This document shows, piece by piece, positions 1-10,842 of a stretch of 64,000 bases of DNA (position 1 is the stretch's first letter; each line of letters opens with the position of its first letter). Origin of the DNA: Parapristionchus giblindavisi (Eukaryota; Nematoda; Chromadorea; Rhabditida; Diplogasteridae); assembly GCA_943737045.1 (NCBI GenBank), contig CALSFV010000027.1, positions 310,001-374,000 on the forward strand, written 5' to 3'. The notes under the pieces are model-generated. The model was not told the DNA's origin and made no database searches. It was given only the letters and a program-made list of their open reading frames with translations. A program made the translations under genes and the position numbers.

Positions 1-878
1 CCCGGTGTACTGGTACCCTATTCTGAAGTAGTGCCGAATTTTCTAGAGAGCCCCATAAAGACAAAGAATAACCTACAATACTTACGTGACCTAAAGCATG
101 CAATAAAACTTTATAATATAGAAAACGTTGGGCGGAAATTGTTCTACAACACCCCTGAGAGAAAGAGTAAATAAACAACAGTGTAAAATAGTATAACAGG
201 TCTTCACAGGTCTTGTGTCCACTTTTTTCACGAGAACAAGGTACAACTCCAGACTTTCTGCGCGACACGCGCGCGGGGTAGTGACAAGTAGCGCGAAAGA
301 TTCCTAGGACTTGCGCGGTATATACGTGATAATTTAAGGTGAAGCATTATATAAAACATGCGTTTGTACTCTAAAAGGTTGATACTCATGCATTAAATAG
401 GTAAAGCCCGCTGTATCGGCCAGGGGTTCTAGACAGCGGAACCCTACTCAGTGGTGTTAGCCATCTTCAGTAGAACCACCACTGAGTATTGTTATCAAAA
501 GTATTGTATAATAGTTAAAGTATGTATCTAATACATACTCATCTCAACTAAACAACAAATGACATGCACGGAAATAAAAGAATGATCAAGTACAAATCAA
601 AATATAACGGGCCCCCGTCGCGATTCACCACAACCCGCGGCCGACTTGTCACTATCCCGTGCGCGAGTAGCGTCTGGAGAATGCGATGTGATGCCAACAG
701 TATCAGAGATCAATCTGATATGGTACGTTTGGGAATTCCCAAACAATGCGCTAGACAGCTATTATTTCTATATTTATCGTTACATTGTCAGAAAGTGAAT
801 AACAATCGTAGGCGTTAATATTTACTAAAAAAACTTTGCGGCATTAAGTTACCAAGAGCATGTTATTTGATCGAAAGG
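1..878 (-). other. Upstream block 1 (copy 1) of an unseen receptor gene
   Basis: No gene is seen here. The stretch matches the sequence just 5' of R1 (about 7310-7950), R2 (12880-13620) and R5 (36110-36770). Shared pieces are a GGGCGGA...GTTCTA element near 130-150, an ACAGGTCTTGTG element near 205-220, and a TCTGATATGG...GGGAATTCCCAA...TATTTCTATATTTATC segment at about 714-780. In the other copies the block lies immediately upstream of a minus-strand receptor, so I infer that another receptor gene lies left of the window edge. Whether the block is a promoter or only duplicated spacer cannot be told from one sequence. Confidence 0.45.
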
Positions 879-1065
879 TTAAAGGTGGAGTTCCACGATA
901 GTTTTCGTCAAGTGTGAAGACTGCAAGACAGCAAAAGTTATTCTGCATACTGTACATAAAATATTTTATGATAATTCAGCTTATCGATCGCTTGAATCAT
1001 GAATGGCAAAGGAGGGAAATTTTGAAAATAGGAAAGTTCGGAAATATATTTCGAACCTATACATC
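879..1065. repeat. Truncated T-a element (TTAAAGGTGGA end)
   Basis: It begins with TTAA and AGGTGGAG, followed by the T-a interior (AGCAAAAGTTATTCTGCATAC, then GAAAATAGGAAAGTTCGG), as in the full copy at 2285-2632. The other end is missing. Confidence 0.6.
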
Positions 1066-1202
1066 CAAAATGCTAAATAAATACAAAATATAACCGATAT
1101 CTCCCATTCGCCTTGAAGGTCCTCAAGATATTCCGGTGAAATTATATGGAATGAAAACTTAGATAAACTTATTATAGGGGATGAAAACTTTAAGACAAAC
1201 TT

Positions 1203-1287
1203 TCAATTCCAAGACCTTGTTACGTAAATATCGTTGAGATGTTCCCGGGAAATTTTCCGGTATACCTCTGGCAATATGTTGGTTACA
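1203..1287 (-). pseudogene. Orphan last exon of a receptor gene
   Basis: On the minus strand, after a ..GACAG acceptor, the frame reads VTNILPEVYRKISREHLND then IYVTRSWN and a TGA stop. This matches exon 10 of the R3/R6 type (VTNVLPESYQKVSREH... ending NKTWN) but lacks three codons of the YFTMLN segment. None of exons 1-9 follows. Sequence at 1335-1690 instead resembles what lies upstream of the relic first exon at 28637-28698. This looks like a receptor gene collapsed by deletion between its first and last exon. Confidence 0.6.
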
Positions 1288-2167
1288 CTGTCAGCAAACA
1301 TGCGTTACATCGCCATATCTCATCGATTAGACCTTGCTCATGAATATTAGGTGCGGTTATGAGAAATGCTTCCTTGGCACTGCGATGACTACACTATTCC
1401 GGAGGAATTGATGAATTTCATGATTAAAAGACTGAAATATCCATAATTTATATATATTTTATTATAAGTGTACAATATATATCCCAGTCGCCACGTCACT
1501 CTGGACCACCTTTGGACTGCGATGATTTTTTCCTAATCTGTGCGTGACGTCCCATGACAATTGTGGAGAACCCGGTATAAACTTGATTATTGCACTTTTG
1601 TTCTCGATATGCGTCTGGTGATATATATTTATAGAATAATAAGAAAAAAAACACCTGCGACAATAGAACAAAATCATTCATTTATGAAAATATGACAATC
1701 TTTGTAATACCCTGGAAAATTTCCGAAAAAAAGAGCTGCATTCAGCGAAATCTTTCTGTATTCTGAATTTCATTTACTTTTAAGACTCGCTGATTAAAGA
1801 TTTCTTCCATTTTTACATTTGGTATGGCGGCCGAAAAAAACATAGTAAATACACATTCTTTTTAGTTTAGTGAGAAATTTGTTCACAGATCCATTGCATT
1901 AAATGTACTGAAATACTTGAAAAGTGGATTAGAAAGTACAAAGAAAAATCAAGAACAATACATTTAAAAAAAATCTCTCCTTCTTAGTCGTGACAATGCT
2001 CTCTCACCTTATTTTTCTACGAGAGCGTTGCCGCGGAGTGCAAATGTTGCTCGGGGTGTGCCTTTACCAAAGATTCAGTAGTTAATTGTGAATCTTGTCT
2101 GAGACACAGCAATGTTAATTGCGAGTTATATTTTTTTGACGGAAACAACGTATCTGTGACGAAATCG
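1288..2167. other. Spacer: old receptor-gene flank plus half of a T-d hairpin
   Basis: 1335-1690 is alignable by eye to 28690-29020 (shared GTCACTCTGG, GTGACGTCCC, ATAAACTTGATTATT). 1991-2066 holds the right arm of a T-d element ending TCGGGGTGTGCCTTTA. I see no convincing gene in the rest. Confidence 0.4.
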
Positions 2168-2288
2168 TTAAAGGGAACGTGACCTCTCTCAATGGTCTCT
2201 TCGACGCGCAATGCTCTCTCGTTGTTAGAGAACAGAGAAATAGTGTGCACAATGAAGAGACCATTGAGTGAATTAACGCTCCCTTTAA
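2168..2288. repeat. T-b element, full length, TTAA ends
   Basis: An inverted-repeat element of 121 bp. It starts TTAAAGGGAACGTGACC and ends with the reverse complement form CGCTCCCTTTAA. The interior reads TCAATGGTCTCTTCGAC with its inverted partner GAAGAGACCATTGAG. Its right TTAA (2285-2288) is also the left TTAA of the next element. Confidence 0.75.
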
Positions 2289-2632
2289 AGGTGGACTACC
2301 GCGAATATTTTCGTGAACAAACTGTGAAGACAGAAAGTTAGCAAAAGTTATTTCACATACCGTACACTATTTATTTTAAACAAATTTTGCTTATTGATCG
2401 CTAGAATCATGAATGAATCATGCTTGCAATCGCAAGCAACGGCGCGCTTTTTGAAAATAGGAAAGTTCGGCAATAGTATTCGAAACCGCGACCATGCGAT
2501 ATCTAGTCAGAAGTTTTACCACTGCGCTAAAGGATTGATAAGTGGTCACTCTATCTTCTTGCATATCACTTGACAGTTGCATAAGCGAGATGCAAGAGAT
2601 TTGCATGAACATTCGCGGATCTCCACCTTTAA
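2285..2632. repeat. T-a element, full length, with a tRNA-like core
   Basis: 348 bp between TTAA and TTAA. The ends are AGGTGGACTACCGCGAA and, inverted, AGGTGGAGATCCGCGAA. Minus-strand core near 2470-2550: an A-box-like TTTAGCGCAGTGGTAAAA and a B-box-like GGTTTCGAATA, as in a tRNA-derived element, although no full cloverleaf forms. Other copies are at 8322-8671, 9997-10478 and 51683-52018. Confidence 0.7.
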
Positions 2633-2794
2633 CGTGAAATATCATTATTATCCGTATAAAATGTAATTATATAAAAACCGTGGTACTACCTGCTTAACAC
2701 GGACATACTCTCTGCTAATTATAAAGACAAAAATATTCGATGAGTGATCCCAATAAATATTTATTATAATTAAATTCGGACAATTATATAAATC

Positions 2795-5700
2795 CTAATT
2801 CCATGATTTATTCAACATAGAGAAATAGGTCTCTGTGTGGAGCTTTCGAGATCCTTCCTGATAGATTTCCGGTGAAGCGTCACTAACACTATAAACAAAC
2901 TTTACGATTTTATTTGGATAAAATTTAAAATAAAACCTTGTTGAGCACCAAAATATCGTCCGAAACTTTTTCATTAGTGCTTTATGTCGAAACATTAACA
3001 ATAACTTCATTATGAGACAATTTGAACTGTGAATCTAAAAAGAACAAATATAAAAATCAGAAAAACCTGCAAAATCAGTCAATGTTTAGAATTGGCCCCC
3101 TCAATAAACATGTTATCAATTAAAATTGTAATGTTATAATGTCTGGAAAGCAAGAAAACAATTACAATCAATAAATATAAAAAAATATAAACTACAATAG
3201 TAATGCTAGTAATATTACTATAATAATAAAAATCTGGAAAAGAAAACAATTACTGTGAAGTATAGAAAAGCAATCGTGGGATAATCCAACATATCGAACT
3301 TCCAAAGTAAAACAGGTGTTAGTGCGCAGGTTTTCAGCAACGAAGATAGCGCCAAAACAGGAAGAATGGCTCGAGAAAACTCGTAAACTTCTCCAAGCTA
3401 TAAAATCAATAATCATTTGGAACACATTTTTTTAGAGATTTCAAAATACCTGATATTTCGCGTTCAGCCTATCATTATTGTAAGGAAGAACTACAAGCTG
3501 TTTCTGACTGTAAAATAAGAGGAATATGGACATCTGAAATGTTCTTTAGAAAAAAGTCAAAATAATATCTCTGCAATGATAATTTGCATTAACAGTACAA
3601 TACTATTACGATTACGAATTACCAATTCATAATCAGAACAAAATAAATCAATCATAGAAGCGATTTCTATCAATAACTCAGTGAGTCAATAACTTTAGAA
3701 ACAATAATGTGGTGTAATTACACAATATAATGTGAATAATATGAAATATCGAGGGACTAACTAGGATAATCATTGCTTCGGTTGACAGTGCGAACATAGT
3801 GCATTCGATATATCGGGATTCTTAAAATAATTTTGAAATTATGACTATATTTTCTTTTGTGGATTGTAGCACAATGATAAAACTCTGGTATTTTCAAACT
3901 AGTATTTTACTTACGTTACTTCCCAAACTAGTAGTTTACTGCTAGTGGGAAATATAAATAAACTACTAGTTTGAAAATACCAGAGTACATTACTTTTTTG
4001 TTTCCTTACAACAACAAAGGGAATCTATGTGGTACTGTGCGAACAAATAGCAGCAAGAGCTGCAATAATATTGACCATATAAAATACACTTTTATTTGGT
4101 ACGAGGTGGCCAACACGGTTCGTTTAAAGACATACCTATTATTGCGAAATATAAAATCAGTACGGCTACATTTTTTAGTATATTTTACACGGATCGGGAT
4201 CAAAGATGGATATCAGTGAATGTCTAGGATAAAAAATCCTTAATATATCATTTTTGTAAGGGATAAGTGATATGCAATTATTTTGTAATGGTAAAAGTGC
4301 GGAGAAGTTAGCACCGCGGGTGCTGGATCCTTCTTAACTTTCTTCTGTTTAATTATTGGTGTTGATTTTTGCAACTGTGAATTGTTGATTTTGGTGATTT
4401 TTGATAAAAACTACAGGATTTCAATAATATCTGATAAAGCAAATGTGTATCGTTATTCTAATACCTAGAGGAACATACAGTCCCGCACGATCGCCCTGTC
4501 TAAAGGCGGGCCGCCGCGACAAGAATCTTGTCGCCTCATGTCGCATATTTCTAACTATAAAAGAGTTTTAGAATATTTCATTTATTGTGATCATTGCATC
4601 ATCAGATTATATTAACATCACCGTTGAAACGAATAAAATTGGCTAACTCTGGACAAAGTTATTGAGGATCATGGATGACGGGGGTGCTACCGTAATCCCT
4701 TTAAATTTGAATTTCCCGCACTTTTCAGTGAACCTGCGAAATCGATTTTCTAACGAATATGTTTTAGAACACTTCTCGCGGATTTTCTCTTGTATTTTCT
4801 CGTGTATTTTGTGAAATAATTACAATATTTACAAATACAATACTTTCAATATGAGATAAAAACGTACTCGCTCATTTTAATTAGTTTTACTGTTGCTCTA
4901 GTAAATCTCCAAGTTATAATTGCTAATTTTCTAATATTCATTTGTATAATTTAATTCATAATTCATAACCAGTCGATGAATATTGCTCACCATGAATGCA
5001 AATTACAACAAGAAAACAAAGAGGAGTAAAATTCGCAGGAATATTTCATAACACTCATCCTCGACTACCGTCCTAATGAAGTCTTGTTCGGGTTTTCCTA
5101 GAATCCCCTCATCCTCGTCCTCTCTCTCCTCGAAGACGTCATCGTCCATCTCCGTGTCCTTCGACTCCTTCACTGCTATTCTTTTCTTGGTCGATCGAAC
5201 ACTCGTCCCAGTGCTCTTCGGATACAATTGGAGCCATGATGACCTCTGACAAAGCTTTATCGAAAACTTTTAGATATAAAAAAAATCAGCAAATGAAAAC
5301 TGCAGCAAGGGGGATCGAACCCCTGACAGTCAAAAGTAAATGCCGACACCTTATCCACTACACCATACACAGCTGGTTTGATAGTTGATAGATGAGCTCA
5401 CCAACCAATCCGGATGTATTGTGTAGAAATCCACAATAATTTCTCGATCAAAAAATATTAAAGCGCTCATAACTTTCGAGCGCATATAGATAAAGTATAC
5501 GTTCAGCATACCATTGAAATCCTCTTGTCGAGCTCTATCGAATGAGCTATTGAAAACTTTCGGCCCATATATTTTTACGAAAACTATGCAACAAAATCTA
5601 TTTACATAAATACTAATTAAAATATCGATCGGCCAATGACGCAGGTGTATTCTCCTGGAGATTTCAGGAAATTCTTCTGTTGACGACTCGATACCAAAAC

Positions 5701-7168
5701 CACACCCCGAAGAGCTACAGAGCTCCAAAGTCGGCCGATTTCGGCGTCAACAAAGTTTGACGTCGTCTCTCGACGTTGAAAATGAAGATATGAAAAAAAG
5801 CTCGAGCCATGTTGTTAGGGACCCTATGGACTACCGAAAAATGCATTAATATGTGGGGGTCAAAAATGTGCCAAACACCCACGGATTTTACTCGATTCTT
5901 CAGCGACACGCGCGATAAAGTGTTTTATAAAGTGTTTGATTTAGCAAACCACAGGTTTTGTGTAGTACATTTTTCTCTGTTTGTACTAATAGAGACTAGG
6001 TAAAAAAAAACCCACCGCAATAAACAAGGATATTTACTGCCATTGATATTGCCATCTGCAATGAAAAAAAAATAAAATTATCTAAAAACAACAAAAAAAA
6101 GGCAATGAAAAAATATTTAAAAAAATTCATTGAGACCAACCGCTAATGAAGTTGACATAACTGTCAAATTTACTGCTTTAGCGTTTCTTCTTTCGTAAGC
6201 TGCCGGTTTTGAACTTGCTATTAATCTAAATTTTTATGGACATTTTTACGCACTTTATACGTGGAAGAGGGTAAATACATATACCAATTCAAATTTAAGA
6301 AAAAAACTCTTGCAGAGAAAGGCTAGCTTAGTCCAAACTCTCTCAAAACGACATAGTAATTACCTTTCAATAACAAGAAAGAACGAAAACACGGTATTCA
6401 TAAAATAGAAGAGCTGATGAAACTCTTCGAATGGATGCTCCAACTCTAAATTAATACTCATTTGGCGCAAAAAAAAACTTTTGGGGCAATGGCGGTAATT
6501 TAGGACAATTATGACACACTTCTTTGGCGCCGTCATTTGCCAAAATGATACAAATCTGTTACTAGACCTCACGATTCTATCAGAAAGATCTCAATAACTG
6601 GTACCTGATGTTACAAGAGTTTGAAAATAATACAAATGTATTTTACCATCGGAGTTAGGAATTGCGTTGCCTATGGCTATATTGTGAATGAACAATGATA
6701 TTTGGGTTAGAAGCATTCCGATTTGACACAAACCAGACAGTATCAATAACACTCTGTAATTAACAATACTCTGTGTTTTGTTGCATTAAAACAATCGCAA
6801 TTCACAATTTGTATATTTGATATTGTGTTCAGTAGAACGCACTTCAACTCACTGTAACGTTGCACATTCCAACAGTTGCATGACATAATACGTTACAATA
6901 AATATTAATATTATACTATTAAACAACTACGCGACCATAAAAACAGTGCTTGCGTAAGGAAGATGCATCAATACTTTTGTCTAGGTATTTAACATCAATT
7001 CAAGTGTATATTAACACAGCTATGAAATATATTATTAATTATTGCTATATCTTACCTGCAATTTGCGTGCATGGCGCCAGTTTTGATGAGCACAAATAGA
7101 CATGGAACAAGTCCAATCAATGATGTGCTCGCAATCAATATTTGAATGTAAACGAAGTAACTATACAT
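2795..7168 (-). CDS. R1: seven-pass chemoreceptor, Sra superfamily
   Basis: Ten exons on the minus strand: 7168-7056, 6753-6647, 6445-6364, 6225-6141, 6055-6016, 3820-3762, 3533-3450, 3397-3254, 3034-2937, 2888-2795. They total 906 nt, giving 301 residues with no internal stop. All introns are GT..AG. Exon 1 starts MYSYFVYIQILIAS and ends GAMHANCR (TM1). Exon 2 has SGLCQIGML (TM2). Exon 3 ends FFLVIER (TM3). Exon 4 has IASSKPAAYERRN (TM4 begins). Exon 8 carries LGEVYEFSRAILPVLAL (TM6). Exon 9 has NCLIMKLLLMFRHKALMKK (TM7 and tail). It ends TYFSMLNKSWN. By family it is a plasma-membrane, G-protein-coupled chemosensory receptor of neurons; the ligand is unknown. Intron 5 is 2.2 kb and carries an X1 hairpin, a tRNA-like piece and an acidic ORF scrap. 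A T-b element abuts the start codon. Confidence 0.82.
3882..3985. repeat. X1 hairpin in intron 5 of R1
   Basis: A near-perfect inverted repeat. The left end is CTCTGGTATTTTCAAACTAG and the right end is CTAGTTTGAAAATACCAGAG, followed by TA. It is a short member of the family also at 12951-13125, 24298-24589, 29409-29603 and 62979-63165. Confidence 0.65.
5058..5235 (-). other. Acidic coding-like scrap in intron 5 of R1
   Basis: An open minus-strand frame (ORF 5003-5227) contains ESKDTEMDDDVFEERE then DEDEGILGKPEQDFIRTVVE. Its pyrimidine-rich, higher-GC codon pattern is unlike the surrounding intron. I do not recognise a family. It could be a captured exon from a host gene or chance; it is not part of the receptor frame. 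Confidence 0.25.
5303..5376 (-). pseudogene. tRNA-like sequence (degenerate, probably SINE or tRNA relic)
   Basis: The minus strand contains an A-box-like TGGTGTAGTGGATAAGG and a B box GGGGTTCGATCCCC with a perfect five-pair T-stem (AGGGG/CCCCT). The acceptor strands (CTGTGTA and TGCTGCA) do not pair and the D-stem is poor, so it is not read as a working tRNA. It lies in intron 5 of R1. Confidence 0.45.
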
Positions 7169-7288
7169 TAAAGGGTGAGTGACCTCACTCAGTGGTCCCT
7201 TCATCGCGCACACTGTTTCTCTGTTCTCTAACAACGAGAGAGCGTAGAGTGTTGAAGAGACCGTTGGCAAAGGTGCCAACCCCTTTAA
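7168..7288. repeat. T-b element inserted at the start codon of R1
   Basis: Bounded by TTAA at 7168-7171 and at 7285-7288, with ends AGGGTGAGTGACC and (inverted) AGGGGTTGGCACC. The left TTAA shares base 7168 with the R1 ATG (7166-7168). In R2-R6 the same place reads CATTAAGC with no insertion. Here CATTAA is followed by the element, then TTAAGC resumes. This is a clean empty-site comparison and shows a TTAA target duplication. Confidence 0.85.
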
Positions 7289-7309
7289 GCTAGATTCCGA
7301 ATGCTGTGG

Positions 7310-7948
7310 CTGCAATATTATTGTACACTAGCGTGGGAACAAATATAAAAATCCACAGAAAACAATCTCACATTGAATTGATACAAAGTTGACGAACATC
7401 AATTACGCGCAAAGGGTGCAGCTACAACATTAATAGATAGAATTCGTTTAACGTCTCACTTAGTGATGATGACATCGCATCTGGATAATCGATGAGTTAT
7501 TTATAATATAGAGTTATTCAAGTACATTTATTTTTTCATTTGCCTAACAAGGAATAATTGGAATAGACGAAGGAAGAGAAGGAATAGGAATATACTTAGC
7601 ATGACGGTGTATGTAACACAAAATTAAAATATAGAAACAGTGGGCGGAGAGCGTTCTAGAGCACCAACGAGATAAAGAGAACAATATAATAGTTGTAAAT
7701 AAATAAAAGTGCTAAATATAACATGTCTTTACAGGTCTTGTGTGCTGCGGAATACGCTTTTTTTAGCTCTGTGTGAAGACCATAAGAACAAGTGTGACGT
7801 CACGATATGGTAACCGAAATGTGACGCAAAGATTATAGAGATCAGTCTGACATGCATGATCGTTTATGTTTGGGAATTCCCAAGCAATGAACTGGACAAG
7901 TATTAGTTCTATATTTATCAAATGACACAGAAGTAACAAACGTAGGCG
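7310..7948 (-). promoter_or_regulatory. Upstream block 1 (copy 2), 5' of R1
   Basis: Conserved with 1-830, 12880-13620 and 36110-36770. Recognisable pieces are GTGGGCGGAGAGCGTTCTAG (about 7640), ACAGGTCTTGTG (7731-7742), TCAGTCTGACATG (7845-7857) and TTTGGGAATTCCCAAGCAATG (7869-7889), followed by TTCTATATTTATCAAATG. A regulatory role is an inference from position and conservation between paralogues. Confidence 0.4.
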
Positions 7949-8325
7949 TTAAAGATGGGGACCACGAGTTTTTTCGTAATTAGACTGTTCGTGTAGAATG
8001 ACAGATATTTATCACACGAACCGAAAGACATATCTAATCTTGATTCATGATATGTTTAAAGCCCACTATGCGCATTGAAAGTACAACATGTCGCTTGTAA
8101 CCGCCCCACGTGGGTTTGCAATTTGCAATACATTTGTCTTTCATATTTGAAATTGCGCGCGTTCTCTGGGGATTTATTGGGGTTATAACGAGCTTTCAGC
8201 TCGGACTACGGTATCACAGTGCACCTATAATTTTAGAGAAAATTGTTTTTGGATACAGGGAGATGTGATCTATAGTTCTGCCTGGCCAGTTTAGTCACGA
8301 AAAAACTCGTGGGTCCGCTTCTTTA
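7949..8325 (+). repeat. T-c element with SINE-like tRNA remnant
   Basis: Starts TTAAAGATGGGGACC followed by ACGAGTTTTTTCGT. It ends with the inverted form (AGTTTAGTCACGAAAAAACT then a CTTTA end). Internal TCGCTTGTAACCGC...GTGGGTTTGCAA is the worn counterpart of the tRNA-like core better kept at 10633-10710. Its right end abuts a T-a element. Confidence 0.6.
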
Positions 8326-8671
8326 GAGGTGGAGTCCCGCGAATGTTCATGCAAATCCCTCGCATCTCTCTTGCGCAAATGCTAAGTAATATGCGAGATG
8401 TTAGCACAGGCTCTCATCTATCCCATAGCGCAGCGGTAAACGTACAGAGTCGTTACCCATTTTTCGCAAGTTCAAATCCTATTGCCGATTTTTCTCAATT
8501 TTCATAACGCGCGCTTTTCTTTGCACCGGGCCTGATGATTCATTCATGTTTCTAGCGATCAATAAGCTGAATCATCATAAAATAAATAGTGTACGGTAGG
8601 TAGAATAATTTTTGCAATCTTTCTATCTTCATAGTTTCTTCACGAAAATATTCGCGGGAGTCCACCTTTAA
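8322..8671 (+). repeat. T-a element, full length, tRNA-like core on plus strand
   Basis: The ends are TTTAGAGGTGGAGTCCCGCG (a mutated TTAA) and CGCGGGAGTCCACCTTTAA. On the plus strand it has ATAGCGCAGCGGTAAACG (A-box-like, about 8412) and AGTTCAAATCC (B-box-like, 8469-8479). It joins the T-c element without a gap. Confidence 0.65.
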
Positions 8672-9137
8672 TAATAAGAGAGGTTGCCATAATAATATAT
8701 TAATAATATATTTATCTTCTCTATACGGATCAAAAACGAGAAGATATATGTATAATGGTATATGTACTGATTGAGAACAATAAAGAAGAGACAAACTGCA
8801 AATTACTTAAACACAGTTTTTAGAGTATTACAAAAGATAAAAGAATTGGCAACGGCCTTCACACAAGCTTCACGATATTTGTGCTAAATTATATTATTTA
8901 TATTATATATTTTTTCAAATAAGGAAGTCTTGAACGTGGAACAACTTCAATAACACTGTTTTGTATAATTACCTTTTTTTGTTTTTTTGTTCTTTTCCTA
9001 CAGCAATACTTATCCGTTAAAGTTTTATTTCTTATTCTATCACCCGCACTATCAATGATTTTTCTTTTAATTCTGCCATTACATTGTAAGAAGCGATAAA
9101 TATTTATTATTATTGAATTCGGACAATTATATTGACC
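8672..9137. other. 3' flank of R2
   Basis: AT-rich spacer. The stretch TTATTGAATTCGGACAATTATAT just after the R2 stop is shared with the 3' flanks of R1 and R4, so it is probably duplicated 3' UTR. No other gene is seen. Confidence 0.4.
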
Positions 9138-9996
9138 CTATTTCCATGATTTATTCAACATAGAGAAATAGGTCTCTGTATGGAACTGTCGAGATTCATC
9201 TTGGAAGATAGTCGGTGAAGCATTACTAACGCTATAAACAAACTGCATGATTTCATTGGGATCAATTAAAAAACCTTGCTGAACAGCAAAATATCGTCCG
9301 AAACTTTTTCTTGAGTGCTTTGTGTCGGAACATTAACAAAAGCTTCATTATGAGGCAATTTGAACTGTGAATCTGAAAACGAAAAAATATAAAAATGAAA
9401 AAAATCTGCAAGATTAGTCAATGTTTAGCATTAACGCTCAATGAAAATGTTATCAATGAAAATATAAGTGCTATGTCTGAAAAAAAAGAAAACAATTACC
9501 GTGAAGTATAGAAAAGCAATCGTGGGGTAATCCAACATATCGAACTTCCAAAATAAAACAGGTGTTAGTGCGCAGGTTTTCAATAACGAAGATAGCGCCA
9601 AAATAGGAAGAATGGCTCGAGAAAACTCGTAAACTTCTCCAAGCTTTAAAATCAATAATTATTTAAATACAAATTTTCAGAGATTTCGAAAATACCTGAT
9701 ATTTTGCATTCAGTCTATCAGTATTGTAGGGAAGAATTGCGAGTTGTTTCTGACTGTAAAATAAGAGAAAGATGGACATCTGAAATTTTCTTAATAAATA
9801 ATGTGGTGTAATTACACTATACAATGCGATTTTTTTTAAATGAAATAGGGACTAACTAAGATAATCGTTGCTTCGATTGACAATCCGAATATAATGACTT
9901 CGATATAACGATTTTCTTAAAATAATTTTGAAAATTAAGAGAAAATATTCTGTTCTGTTTTATATCGCAATGTTAATTCATTACTGCATAGTTGGC

Positions 9997-10478
9997 TTAA
10001 AGGTGGATACCCGCGAATGATCATGCAAATCTCTTGCATCTCGCTTATGCAAGCGCAAAGTGATATGCAAGAAGAGTGAGAACTTTCCTATTTTCAAGCC
10101 TTTGCCTGCGATTGCAAGCATGATTCATTCATGTTACTAGCGATCAATATGCAGAATTAGCGCTAAATAAATGGTGTAATGCATGTAGAATAACTTTTGC
10201 TAACTTTCTGTGTTTATGTGGTGTTAAAATCTTGTAAAAGTAGAAAAAAGTAGTGTTAATTTCTGATTGTAAAAGTAGTTGGAAAAGTAGTATGCCTTCG
10301 TAATTGACAAACTTTTACAGCAAAAATCCCATTACGCGAGTGTTGGATTACTACTTTTCCAACTACTTTTACAATCAAAAAATTAACACTACTTTTACAC
10401 TTTTCCATCTACTTTTACAAGATTTTAACACCGCATTACAGTTTGTTCACGAAAATATTCGCGGGAGTCCACCTTTAA
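9997..10478. repeat. T-a element carrying a nested TTA-type element
   Basis: TTAA and AGGTGGATACCCGCGAA at the left, TTCGCGGGAGTCCACCTTTAA at the right. The T-a interior is split at TTTCTGTGTTTA / CAGTTTGTTCACG by the 219-bp element at 10217-10435. The uninterrupted T-a copies read TTTCTGTCTTCACAGTTTG at this point. Confidence 0.7.
10217..10435. mobile_element. Small inverted-repeat element with TTA target duplication (PIF/Harbinger-like)
   Basis: The ends are TGTGGTGTTAAAATCTTG and CAAGATTTTAACACCGCA. TTA flanks both sides (10214-10216, 10436-10438). Both arms are rich in AAAAGTAGTTGGAAAAGTAG. A second copy, also flanked by TTA, is at 38757-38983. A 3-bp TWA duplication is typical of PIF/Harbinger elements; no transposase is present here. 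Confidence 0.7.
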
Positions 10479-10527
10479 AGAGTGTCCAAACACAAAACAT
10501 ATCGTTGAAGAAAGGGATATGTGATAT

Positions 10528-10842
10528 TTAAAAAAAGGAACCAGGAGATTAAGTGTGCGCTATTGTCATGACACTAACGTGGGAGATAGGAAGTGGCCTT
10601 ATGTTCTCTAATATATTAGACAGGCATAAAGCGTGGCCGGTGTAACTTAGTGGTTGGTAGTTATCGCTTGTAACCGCGAAACGCGGGTTTGATTCCAGTT
10701 TGCAATTTTCAATAAATTTATTTTTCAAATTTGAAAATGCGCGCATTCCCTCAGGATTCCTTCGGGCCACAGCGAACATTGAGCTCGGATTACGGTATTC
10801 AAGTTTAGTCACGAAAAAAAATCCGAGGTTGCCTTTCTTTAA
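10528..10842 (+). repeat. T-c element with tRNA-like core
   Basis: TTAA at both ends (10528-10531, 10839-10842). Inside, 10633-10710 reads GGTGTAACTTAGTGGTTGG (A-box-like), then CGCTTGTAACCGCG and GGTTTGATTCC (B-box-like, 10686-10696). The later TTTAGTCACGAAAAAAAATC inverted end matches 7949-8325. It lies in intron 5 of R2. Confidence 0.6.

Noticed and set aside
3192..3425. A 77-residue minus-strand open frame
   Set aside because: It is R1 exon 8 in a shifted frame; the correct frame gives GEVYEFSRAILPVLAL.
5303..5376. A working tRNA gene on the minus strand
   Set aside because: The T-arm and both boxes look good, but the acceptor and D stems do not pair and no clear anticodon loop forms. 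Kept as a relic.
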